This document shows, piece by piece, positions 25,186 through 33,700 of a DNA stretch of 38,139 nt. The stretch is from Euryarchaeota archaeon UBA124. Lineage in GTDB: Archaea; Thermoplasmatota; Poseidoniia; Poseidoniales; Poseidoniaceae. The stretch spans positions 1 to 38,139 of the forward strand of contig DAPT01000090.1 of NCBI GenBank assembly GCA_002502215.1. Direction: 5' to 3'. The translations under genes and the position numbers were made by a program. Under the pieces are notes generated by a model, which was given only the letters and a program-made list of their open reading frames with translations, searched no databases and was not told where the DNA came from. Position 1 is the first letter of the stretch, and each line of letters begins with the position of its first letter.

Positions 25186-26207
25186 AAGTTTCGTTGTGGG
25201 GCGATTCTTGTCGGAGTCGAATCCAGGTTCAACGATTGAAGACGTTCCGATATCCGACTCAAATCTTCGACATCAAGGGGTTGGTTTGCCTTCGAGGGTA
25301 ACAACACACAGGATGTGCCGAGCATACACAGGCGTGCGCGAACTTGGGCTTGGAGATTGAGTTCATTGATTACGGATTGAACCGATGCGAGCATGGATTG
25401 ACGCGATGGTTCCTCCAGCATCTTCGATGTACGTCCAAATGTTTGAGCTTCTTGCAACAACTCATTCCATATCGAAGATTCCCAATTCCTCTTTGCAAGA
25501 CGGTTGACTGCGGCATCACCTGCTCGAGTAATATTGGCCTTCCATGCCTGATCATCGATGTATTCCGAGGTATGTTTCGATGCACTTGGTTGCCAAATCA
25601 AAAGAATTGGCGAATCGAGAGGGAAACTCCTAGCGAGACCTGGTGAAGGAGGTGAGCCAGGATGGGTTCGAAGTTCAACACCTCCAACATAGATTCCAAG
25701 TACATCTCCTAAGCCTCCTGAGTACCTGCGTTCGATGTGATGTGCTGCTCGGAAATATTGAGGTTGCTTCCCTTGTTTGGTCATCTCAAAACATGCGAGA
25801 GCAAGCGCAGACAAGCCTGCAGCAGACATTCCGAATCCCTGGCTTAATGGGAGTTCAATATCGACGGTTACCAAATAATTGGTATCAGTTGGCAGAAGTC
25901 TGGCCAGCCGTAATTCATCGATGAGATCGGTATACATCGCATGGCTCAAATCTGCATCAACATCAATGGCGTTAATCTCAACATGGGTTTCGCCTTTGGC
26001 TTTGATTGAAGGAATGTCTTTGTCCCATCCAGCCATTTCTTGACCTTCTTCGATGGTCTCTCCGCGTCCTGTCTCTTGAATTGAAACGCGAACACCTTTG
26101 TCAAGGCAGATTCCTGCACCACGACTACCTTGATTGCGGGGAAGCAATGCATCGTCATGAATTGAGAACAGTAAGGTGATGTGGCCACCAACCTGGACTG
26201 TTGCCAT
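25182..26207 (-). CDS. Pantoate kinase (GHMP family)
   Basis: Archaeal coenzyme A pathway enzyme that phosphorylates pantoate with ATP before condensation with beta-alanine; cytosolic. 341 residues from ATG at 26207. The opening VGGHITLLFSIHDDAL, the GSRGAGICLDKG segment and the GHMP ATP-binding loop ELPLSQGFGMSAAGLSALAL match pantoate kinases, which differ from other GHMP kinases in that order. RRYSGGLGDVLGIYVGGVELR is the second conserved part. The gene follows rpoD by 53 bases on the same strand, and its last four bases overlap the convergent CDIN1-like gene. Other GHMP kinases are less likely because of the GSRGAG block. Confidence 0.82.
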   Translation of the reverse strand: MATVQVGGHITLLFSIHDDALLPRNQGSRGAGICLDKGVRVSIQETGRGETIEEGQEMAGWDKDIPSIKAKGETHVEINAIDVDADLSHAMYTDLIDELRLARLLPTDTNYLVTVDIELPLSQGFGMSAAGLSALALACFEMTKQGKQPQYFRAAHHIERRYSGGLGDVLGIYVGGVELRTHPGSPPSPGLARSFPLDSPILLIWQPSASKHTSEYIDDQAWKANITRAGDAAVNRLAKRNWESSIWNELLQEAQTFGRTSKMLEEPSRQSMLASVQSVINELNLQAQVRARLCMLGTSCVLLPSKANQPLDVEDLSRISERLQSLNLDSTPTRIAPQRNF

Positions 26208-26260
26208 GAACGAGCCATCTCTTCAAGAATCATCAAGGTGGCGGAGAGAACACAATCGAA

Positions 26261-27193
26261 TCAAGCAAATGCTCGACCGAGGTCTTCGCCGAGGTCACTG
26301 AAGCGAGTCTTCAGTTCTTCGATGGCAATGTTGAACACTGCTTCTGGAGCAAGTGAACCGTCGGTTTCGTAGGAGAACACGAAGCTTCCATCGATCTTGT
26401 TGAAGACGATTGCATCATCGAAGTCGCCGTCACGACCTGTTCCGTGTCCGACTTGGTGCATGGCCTTCTCAAGATCGAGAACGGTTGATACATCGCTGCA
26501 CTTCTTGTTGGAGAAGAGTTTTGCATCGATTGGTCGTCCATCGCTTGTCTTAAGATCGAGATTGAAGAAGATGGAGGCCTTCTTTGGCTTCTTCAATTCA
26601 GCTTCCTGGCGTGGTTGGAAGGTTACAGCGGATGCTGCAGACCACTTTGCATGGTCGCGACCGCGGCCAAGCGTTGCAAATGCAATGAATTCAAGGAATT
26701 GGCCTTGAGCGAGGTAAGTAATTGGAATTGATTTCATCTCTTCACTGATATCGAACGTAGGATCGGATACGTTGGTCAAATCACCTGCACGAACGACATG
26801 GAACGGCTCGTCGCTGTCTGCGGATGGGCCTTGGACGTTGAGTGTGTAGAGAACTTGACACATAGGGCAGCCACGGTCTTCTTCTCCCATGTCCTTACAG
26901 TTCATGCATTCGAATGGAGAAACGATGCTGTTGTCTGGGCATGTTGGAATGGGAATCATTGCCAGACGGTGAGCAATAACCTCGTCCGGGAGAGCATTGA
27001 CGGATTCGAAAATTTCACCACGGTTGTTGTCTTGGTTAACACCAAGTGTGAACATCACCTTATCGATGGCCATTTTTGGTACATCGGACATGATTGCACG
27101 TCGAAGTGCGTTCACTTGAGATGCATCAACATCTTCGATGAGAATCTTCATTTTGTTTCCTTTTGGATACCCTTCAACAACGCTTGCCTTCAT
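26261..27193 (-). CDS. rpo3: DNA-directed RNA polymerase subunit D (Rpo3)
   Basis: Assembly-platform subunit of archaeal RNA polymerase, homologous to Rpb3 and bacterial alpha; pairs with subunit L. 310 residues from ATG at 27193, preceded by ggagg seven bases upstream, a strong ribosome binding site. The ASQVNALRRAIMSDVPKMAIDKV segment is the conserved dimerisation part, and LPDEVIAHRLAMIPI and GRGRDHAKWSAAS are family signatures. Cysteines occur as C-x2-C-x9-C-x2-C (CMNC...CPMC) at the place of the zinc loop in Rpb3. The ferredoxin-like insert after HAKW found in many archaeal D subunits is not present; only one Cys occurs there. It follows S11 by 15 bases. Confidence 0.95.
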   Translation of the reverse strand: MKASVVEGYPKGNKMKILIEDVDASQVNALRRAIMSDVPKMAIDKVMFTLGVNQDNNRGEIFESVNALPDEVIAHRLAMIPIPTCPDNSIVSPFECMNCKDMGEEDRGCPMCQVLYTLNVQGPSADSDEPFHVVRAGDLTNVSDPTFDISEEMKSIPITYLAQGQFLEFIAFATLGRGRDHAKWSAASAVTFQPRQEAELKKPKKASIFFNLDLKTSDGRPIDAKLFSNKKCSDVSTVLDLEKAMHQVGHGTGRDGDFDDAIVFNKIDGSFVFSYETDGSLAPEAVFNIAIEELKTRFSDLGEDLGRAFA

Positions 27194-27208
27194 GTTTATT
27201 CCTCCATA

Positions 27209-27592
27209 TCAGACACGTCGTCCACGTCGTCCACCCTTTTTCTTGGTGCCGTCGTGGGCGATTGGCGTTACATCCTCGATTCGAGTGATGGTCATGCCTG
27301 CACGTGTCAGTGCTCGAATTGCCGCTTGTGCGCCGGGTCCTGTGTTGTTGGACTTGTTTCCACCAGGAGCACGATACTTGATGATCAGTTGTGAGAATTC
27401 CTTGTCCTTGAGCATGTCAGCGAGACGCTCAGCGGCACGAGTGGCGGCGAATTGGCCACCACTGTCCTTGGACGATTTGACAACCTGTCCGCCAGAGCAA
27501 GTACCAATGGTTTCGGCACCGGTCATATCGGTCGCAGTCATGAGGATGTTGTTGTAAGACGAAAAGATGTTGACGATGGCTCGGCGTGTCAT
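27209..27592 (-). CDS. rps11: 30S ribosomal protein S11 (uS11)
   Basis: Platform protein of the small ribosomal subunit that contacts the mRNA exit region. 127 residues, normal for archaea. Typical segments are VNIFSSYNNILMTATDMTG, SSKDSGGQFAATRAAERLAD and the Gly-rich GNKSNNTGPGAQAAIRALTRAGM, with the basic end KKKGGRRGRRV. Its ATG shares one base with the S4 stop codon (TGATG), so the two are translationally coupled. Confidence 0.97.
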   Translation of the reverse strand: MTRRAIVNIFSSYNNILMTATDMTGAETIGTCSGGQVVKSSKDSGGQFAATRAAERLADMLKDKEFSQLIIKYRAPGGNKSNNTGPGAQAAIRALTRAGMTITRIEDVTPIAHDGTKKKGGRRGRRV

Positions 27593-28248
27593 CAGGCTTC
27601 ACCTCCGTCTTCTGCACTTGGTGCTGTTTCGGCAGCTTCATTGACTTCATCAGCGAACGGCTTTGTTGCTTCGGGGTCAACTTCCTCCTCATCAGCAGCG
27701 TATTCTGCCATCTCACGGCGTCCGTCAATTGCCTTGCGGATTTCGTGCTCTGGATTGTTTAGGTCACTGGATGGGTGGTACTGAATCATTTCTTCTTCGT
27801 CACGGTTGACCGGATACGATGGGATGGTTACTTTTTGTTCACCGATGCAAATGTGTCCGTGGGTCACGAGTTGACGAGCCTGCTTGAGTGAGCATGCGAG
27901 CCCTTTGTAGTAGACCTGTGCTTGGAGTCGACGGTTGAGGATGTCTTCGGCGCTAAGCGACAAAATATCGTCGAGGGAGGCTTCGCTTGTAATGAGGCCT
28001 TTGAGGTGAAGCGAACGAAGAAGGTCATGCATCTCTCGCATTCCGTGACCTTCTGTGGTGTCGATCATACCGATCAGACGCATGGCTTGGCGTCGATGGC
28101 GTCGGAGCTGAGACTTGGCCTTCCAGATCTCTCGCATGTTCTTCAAGCCGTGATTGGCTTGAATGAGATGTTCTTCTTCGATTCGTGCCTTCTTCCAAGG
28201 ATGAGGAGGCGTGTCGAACTTTGGTCTGGAAAACTTTGGCTCACCCAT
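27592..28248 (-). CDS. rps4: 30S ribosomal protein S4 (uS4)
   Basis: Primary 16S rRNA-binding protein. 218 residues. The N-terminal part, KFSRPKFDTPPHPWKKARIEEEHLI and LRRHRRQAMRLIG, is that of archaeal S4. The S4 RNA-binding domain is seen at SLKQARQLVTHGHICIGEQKVTIPSYPV. The last ~40 residues are acidic and Ala/Glu-rich (EEEVDPEATKPFADEVNEAAE), an extension beyond the conserved core. Ribosome binding site gggtgat lies upstream of the ATG. It sits 12 bases after S13. Confidence 0.97.
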   Translation of the reverse strand: MGEPKFSRPKFDTPPHPWKKARIEEEHLIQANHGLKNMREIWKAKSQLRRHRRQAMRLIGMIDTTEGHGMREMHDLLRSLHLKGLITSEASLDDILSLSAEDILNRRLQAQVYYKGLACSLKQARQLVTHGHICIGEQKVTIPSYPVNRDEEEMIQYHPSSDLNNPEHEIRKAIDGRREMAEYAADEEEVDPEATKPFADEVNEAAETAPSAEDGGEA

Positions 28249-28260
28249 GCTTCATCACCC

Positions 28261-28731
28261 TCATACTTTCTTTCGGCTTACACCGAGTGTTAGGCCGCCA
28301 CGGCCGTTGCTTCGTCCGCGTTGTCCACGGACCTTGTTGCCGCTAGCGTGTCGAACACCACGATAGCATTTCATGGTTCGAAGACGGTTGATGTCTTCTT
28401 CGAGTGTGAGTTTAACTTCCTGACCGGTCAGGTGAATGTCGTTTCCGGTCTCGACGTCCGCAGCACGGTTAACCATCCAGTACGGTACGTTGTTGACGTA
28501 ATCCTCGATTGCAAGTCGTAGCGTTTCTTGCTGCTCTGGACCGAGGTGGCCGGCCATTCGAGCAGGGTCAAAACCTGTCGCCTTGCAGATTTGAATTGCA
28601 CTACGTACGCCGATTCCTTTGACCGATGTCAGAGCGGATGAAAGCGGCTTCAAACCGTCCATGTCCGTGTCTGCCATTCGGAGAATGTATGAAAAATCGT
28701 CGCCGAGTTCCTCTTCTTTTCCTTTTGCCAT
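28261..28731 (-). CDS. rps13: 30S ribosomal protein S13 (uS13)
   Basis: Head protein of the small subunit that contacts P-site tRNA and the 50S bridge. 156 residues from ATG at 28731, with aaggtgg upstream as ribosome binding site. Family features are the helix-two-turn-helix region LTSVKGIGVRSAIQICKATGFDP, the SWM-like VPYWMVNRAADVETG, and the basic tail MKCYRGVRHASGNKVRGQRGRSNGRGG. It is the first gene of the run S13-S4-S11-RpoD-pantoate kinase. Confidence 0.97.
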   Translation of the reverse strand: MAKGKEEELGDDFSYILRMADTDMDGLKPLSSALTSVKGIGVRSAIQICKATGFDPARMAGHLGPEQQETLRLAIEDYVNNVPYWMVNRAADVETGNDIHLTGQEVKLTLEEDINRLRTMKCYRGVRHASGNKVRGQRGRSNGRGGLTLGVSRKKV

Positions 28732-28750
28732 TCGAGTCCACCTTACGTTG

Positions 28751-28795
28751 CGACATGATGTCGAGCAGTTTTCCGACCAACCTCCCCTATATCAA
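28751..28795 (-). promoter_or_regulatory. Likely promoter and palindrome upstream of the S13 operon
   Basis: On the minus strand tgatatag (28788-28795) is a TATA-like element. Transcription would begin about 25 bases on, near 28763. At that point is the exact palindrome CGACAT-G-ATGTCG (28751-28763), about 20 bases before the S13 start codon. It could be an operator covering the start of transcription or a small hairpin at the 5' end of the mRNA. Both are inferences. Confidence 0.45.
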
Positions 28796-28818
28796 GACCG
28801 CGATGCAGGGGTCCGATT

Positions 28819-30096
28819 TCAGGTATCAGAATTCTGTGGATATTGAGCACACAGAAGAAGGTGATTTGAGGTTGTATGCCGGGTAAGAAACGCCTTCCTG
28901 CGGCCTTGCCGGTTGCGCATCTGACGATCGATGCTCCCCTGCAGTCGCGGTTGCAGCCCGGCATCAACGCCGCAACGTATCGTCATGGCCGAAATATCAT
29001 TCTCGAGTGCGACAGCAACAATCGCGTCAATGTTGGCCTCGTCAAGAGCAACATCGAGGACATCCACCACTCGTCCGGAAGCAACCACGAATGGGTGTGA
29101 TTCGTCTTTGAGGGGTCCGTTGTGGTGGATGCGTGGACGTCGAGGAGAGGATTCAGCCCATCGTATGTCAGAAACGTTGCTCAGTTGTTCATGCAACCAA
29201 GCATCCGCTAAACCACTTTCAACCAGTGCAGCATCAAGAATGGTAACCCACTCGTTTCGTCGTGCTGATTGAAGACCATGCCGGTTCGATTGTGTTATTT
29301 CTTGCTGCTCAATCACAGCATCGTCTCCTGCAAATGTGCGAGATAATCGAACGAAGCGTTTGGTCACATCTGGCGTTGCTACGCCTCCAAGCCAGAGCTC
29401 GAGTCGATCGACGCGCCCCCCTCCTCGAGACATCCAAATCCACGTTTTGTCTATCCCTGGCCAGAACGATTCAACAATCGCTTCGACTCCGTCCCTGAGT
29501 TCTTGCGTTAGCCTCGGGGAGAGATCAAGTACGATGCAAGGTCCTTTTTCGGTCGATGCAAGGTAGGGTTTCCAAGCCGAAAACACGCTCGAAAGATTCG
29601 GTTGCATCTCGTCGAGATCATGTGTTCGGGAATTTCGAGGCCGGGCAGGGTCTAGCATTAGCAACGCAATGCTGTTGTTTTCAAATCCAGCAATCAATGA
29701 AATTTCTTCGCTGGCAGTTCCATCACCTGCGACCACGATTGAGCGACGATGCCATCCTTGGCCATAGGTGGAAAAACGACGTGCAATCGTGTTAAGATTA
29801 AGACAGGTCGCAATCGCTCTGTCATGATCGAGTTCGATTCCAAGGGCCGGCCGCTTGAGTCTTGAAGCATAGGCTGCGAGTTGGATGCCTGAACCGCATG
29901 CACAATCCAAAACCATCCCCGAAGGAAGTTCGAATTGTGTCATGTAATCTGCACGAGTCATCGCCACTTGCCAAGGCGTAGCCAATGGTTTGCCTTCGCT
30001 TGCATGAAAAAAGGAAATTTCCTTCAGAGAAGCATCCGGAACGGGATGGCCCGTTGTGGCCTGTTCAGAGGGAATCAACAGTTCCAATTCTTTCAC
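28819..30096 (-). CDS. SAM-dependent methyltransferase, THUMP-like (PG_1098-type)
   Basis: 425 residues starting at GTG 30096, directly after the pyrE stop codon, so translation is probably coupled. A class I methyltransferase core is visible: motif I MVLDCACGSGIQLAAYA, then ALGIELDHDRA, and the acidic motif LLMLDPARPRNSRTHDLDEMQPNL. IVLDLSPRLTQ follows. The combination DPARxR...P.L and (K/D)LSP is that of a bacterial and archaeal group with a C-terminal ferredoxin-like THUMP-related domain; the region after residue ~330 (FVVASGRVVDVLDVAL onward) may be that domain. An RNA, perhaps tRNA, substrate is likely from the family but not shown by the sequence. Confidence 0.7.
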   Translation of the reverse strand: MKELELLIPSEQATTGHPVPDASLKEISFFHASEGKPLATPWQVAMTRADYMTQFELPSGMVLDCACGSGIQLAAYASRLKRPALGIELDHDRAIATCLNLNTIARRFSTYGQGWHRRSIVVAGDGTASEEISLIAGFENNSIALLMLDPARPRNSRTHDLDEMQPNLSSVFSAWKPYLASTEKGPCIVLDLSPRLTQELRDGVEAIVESFWPGIDKTWIWMSRGGGRVDRLELWLGGVATPDVTKRFVRLSRTFAGDDAVIEQQEITQSNRHGLQSARRNEWVTILDAALVESGLADAWLHEQLSNVSDIRWAESSPRRPRIHHNGPLKDESHPFVVASGRVVDVLDVALDEANIDAIVAVALENDISAMTIRCGVDAGLQPRLQGSIDRQMRNRQGRRKAFLTRHTTSNHLLLCAQYPQNSDT

Positions 30097-30690
30097 CTAC
30101 TGAGCGATATCGGAACGGGTGAGAATGCTCTCAAATGGGATGCCTGCTCTTGCAAATGCTTCCACGCCGCCTTCTTCACGGTCGAGAATACTAATGACTG
30201 CAAGAACTTCACAGGTCGTTGTCTCCCGAATCCTTTCCACTGCCTGAATTGAAGAACCTCCGGTTGTGGTGACATCCTCGAGGATAACGATGCTGCCCCC
30301 CGCTGCAATCGATGCACCTTCAATGCCCGGAGGATTGTTGGTTTTTCGACCTCCTCTGCCTTTTGGGGATTTACGAACCATGAACCCTTTCCGATGGTCA
30401 GAGTCAGAACCTGTAATGACAATGGCCGTTAACGGAACAGCGCCTAATTCGAGCCCTCCGACAAAATCAGGATTCAATGCATCCAAGCGATGATTAAACA
30501 AGCGTGCAAGGAGCTTCGAAGATTCGGTGTGCATCATGACGGGTTTCATGTCAAAGAACCATCGGGACTGGCGCCCAGAGGCGAGCGTGAAAGCCTCATC
30601 GGAGCCCCCGTCCAAGAAGGCAAGTTCGCGAACCATTTCCACCAGTCGGTTCCACTCTGGAAGTGTTTTCAGTGAATCGTGAACGCTCAT
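30097..30690 (-). CDS. pyrE: Orotate phosphoribosyltransferase
   Basis: Transfers phosphoribose from PRPP to orotate to give OMP, the fifth step of pyrimidine synthesis. 197 residues from ATG at 30690; an ATG at 30708 would add six residues (MEHHRC). The PRPP-binding loop is VILEDVTTTGGSSIQAVERI. The flexible-loop region FMVRKSPKGRGGRKTN, the N-terminal FTLASGRQSRWFFDMKPVM and GGLELGAVPLTAIV are typical. It is divergent from the DNA polymerase gene, and the methyltransferase starts at once after its stop. Confidence 0.92.
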   Translation of the reverse strand: MSVHDSLKTLPEWNRLVEMVRELAFLDGGSDEAFTLASGRQSRWFFDMKPVMMHTESSKLLARLFNHRLDALNPDFVGGLELGAVPLTAIVITGSDSDHRKGFMVRKSPKGRGGRKTNNPPGIEGASIAAGGSIVILEDVTTTGGSSIQAVERIRETTTCEVLAVISILDREEGGVEAFARAGIPFESILTRSDIAQ

Positions 30691-30759
30691 GCATCGATGG
30701 TGTTCCATCTAATGCATGAATGTTGGGCTACCACAAGAGATGCTGGTTCGCCGATTGCA

Positions 30760-30768
30760 TCATAAAGT
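30760..30768 (+). promoter_or_regulatory. Possible TATA box of the DNA polymerase D large subunit gene
   Basis: The sequence tcataaagt lies about 29-37 bases before the ATG at 30797. It gives a nearly leaderless transcript for that start and would lie inside the coding region if the upstream ATG at 30716 were used. It therefore favours 30797 as the start. Confidence 0.3.
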
Positions 30769-30796
30769 TTCGACAACAACGGTGGTGTGGGGGTCA

Positions 30797-33700
30797 ATGT
30801 TCATGTCTTCAAAAGCATCAACCAACGAACTCAACCCCTTGATTGGTATCGATATTCCTCGCCTTGAAAAAGAGATGGAACGCTACCAAAATATCCTCGA
30901 CGAGCAAGCTGATCACGCATACAGAGTGGCTGAACAGGCAAGAAATCTCGGTCTCGATCCCAAACCATTTGTCGAAATCCCAAGAGCGGCGGACCTTGCA
31001 AGCCGCACAGAAAAACTCCTTGTCGAGCATTTGGAATCCTATCCTGTCGCAGATGACATTCGTGCATTGTTGGCTGAACACGACCGTGAGACGACCTCGA
31101 TCATGATGGCTCAACGAGTTGCAAAAGGTTTCCGAGAAAAGGGCTACGACATGGTGAAATCGATCGATGTTGGTCTTCGGGTTGGCCTAGCAATCCTAAC
31201 CGAAGCGGTCCTGGTTGCGCCTTTGGAAGGAATTAGCGAAGTCCGGCTGCTGAACAACGTGGATGGTTCTGCTTTCGTTTCTGTTCACTTTGCGGGGCCA
31301 ATTCGGGCTGCCGGGGGTACTGCCCAAGCGCTTGCAGTTCTGATTGCTGACATGATTCGACGCGAGTTGAAAGTCGGACCATACATACCGAGTGACGGTG
31401 AAGTTGAGCGGGTAAAGGAAGAGTTTGGACTGTATCGCGGCAACCTTCAGTATCGCCCATCACCTGCAGAGATCGATGAAATTGTTCGCGCATGCCCGGT
31501 GATGATTAACGGTGAGTCAACTGAATCGATTGAATGTGCAGGGTACGGGCGCGTTCGCAACATCGATGAAGCCCGGATACGAGGTGGCGTTCTCCTCGTT
31601 ATTGGAGAAGGAATGTGTCTCAAAGCCCCAAAAATCCGAAAGCACACTGAGCGACTCGATGTTCCTGGCTGGGATTTTATCACTAAATTTGCCTCCAAAG
31701 GCAAAAAGGATGGCGACGATTCCGACAACCATGGATTCAAGACTCGCAGAGTTGCTCCGATTGACGTATTCATGAAGGACATTATTGCTGGGAGGCCTAT
31801 ATTTGGCGGGCCACAACAACCCGGTGGATTCCGTTTGCGCTACGGCCGAGGGCGCCCTTCGGGTCTTGCGGCGGCATCACTAAATCCTGCTTCGATGCTG
31901 GTCTTGGATGATTTCGTCACCATTGGAACTCAAATGAAAATTGAACGCCCTGGAAAGGCCTGTGCGGTCACACCGAGCACCGATTCTGAAGGTCCTTGGG
32001 TCGTTCTCTCCTCCGGCCAATTCTTGCGTATTGATGAAGCCGAGCAGCTCAGAAAAGTTCGACCAGATATTCGATCAATATGGGACAATGGTGAGATTGT
32101 CATCGGTTATGGGGAATTTATGGAGAACAACAAGAATCTCGTCCCTGCAGGGTACTCGAGTGATTGGTGGGCAAGCGATCTCATTGATGCATTGGGGACT
32201 TCAGACGATGTAGAAGCCTTTGCAACAATCTGCAAAGGCCTTGAGCCCCACCCTGATGGGGTTCCGGGTGCAACAAAGGTCGAGGATGCAAACGCACAAT
32301 TTCACGTTCGCCGGCGTTGGCACCGCTACCTTTCGAAACTGACCCTTACCTGGGATCAAGCGTCAGCCATTGCGGAACGGTGGAGAACTGCACTTGCACC
32401 TCCACACAACCCATGGTTCCTCGACCTACCAATCGAATGGGTTCCCGCCTTCTTGGAGGCGTTGAAAAAAGGGGTTATCGAATCGTCGATTGAGCTTGAT
32501 GTTGAGGTTGCACACCCGTCCAGTTCGGCAACTTGGCTTCGATTCAAGGGGGCTGCAAAGGGGTGGGATGCGACAGCAATGGATCGGTTGCAGCCAGAGG
32601 CCATCCCTCCGCTGCAAGAAATTCAAACGATTGGCCTAGAATTCAAACCTGAAGAACCGATCTTTGAGGAATCGCTGCCCGAAGGATGGACATTCATGCA
32701 ACACGGTTTGCTGAAAGGTGCTCTGCTACTGCTCGGTGTTTCCCATCACCACGATGGTGATGACATCGTTGCAACCTGCGGTTGGCAGGCAATGATGAGC
32801 GGACTGGGTTACACCGTACGAAACAAACAACTGCATCAGCGTGTTGACATGAAATCGTTGGTTGAACAGCGGATTGTTGAACTCCAAAATTGCAGCGTTG
32901 TCCTGCGCAACGAAGCAGAGCGCCTCGACAAATTGAGAAAACAACGATCGACCGTCCGTATCGCTGCAGAAACGGAAGCTCGGCAACGTGGATTGGGTAT
33001 TGCAGAAACAGACCAAGTTGGACAGGACGCTGCTGACTCGGTTGAGGATCCAGGTCCTGAAGATGTTGCCCTGTACTCATCATCATTGAGGATTCACGAC
33101 AACCATGTTGTCGATGGAATTCTACCGTTGATTCGAGAAACATCTCCTTTACGTTGGGAGCATGCTGCACCTCAACGGATAGGATGTCGAATGGGTCGGC
33201 CTGAGAAATCAGCTCCTCGTGAGATGACGCCTCGGTCTCACACACTCTTCCCCATCGCGCTTGAAGGTGGGAACCAGCGCTTAATTTCCAACGCAGCTGG
33301 CAAGGGTTCAATCCGTATTCAAATGGGGAAGAGGATTTGTTCAAGATGTGGCAAAGATTCTCCGTTTATTCGGTGTCATCATCGTGTTCTTGACGATGCT
33401 GGTATCCCAAAGGTGGGAGAAACCTGCGGTGGACGAACCGACATGAAGGAGTCAACTGGGAAAAGTCGACGTCGGGGTGAAATGCAAAGCGTTCCGCTTG
33501 AAGCGATTCTTGAGGATGCGCAACTTCGAATCGGCATGGGGCGATTGCCTCAACAAGTCAAGTGCGTAAAGGAACTAAAGAGCAGGAACCAAACACCAGA
33601 ACCCATCGAAAAAGGGCTCCTTCGCGCCAAATACGACCTCCCTGTATTCCGTGACGGAACCATCCGATTCGATATGAGTGATGTTCCCGTGACTCACTTT

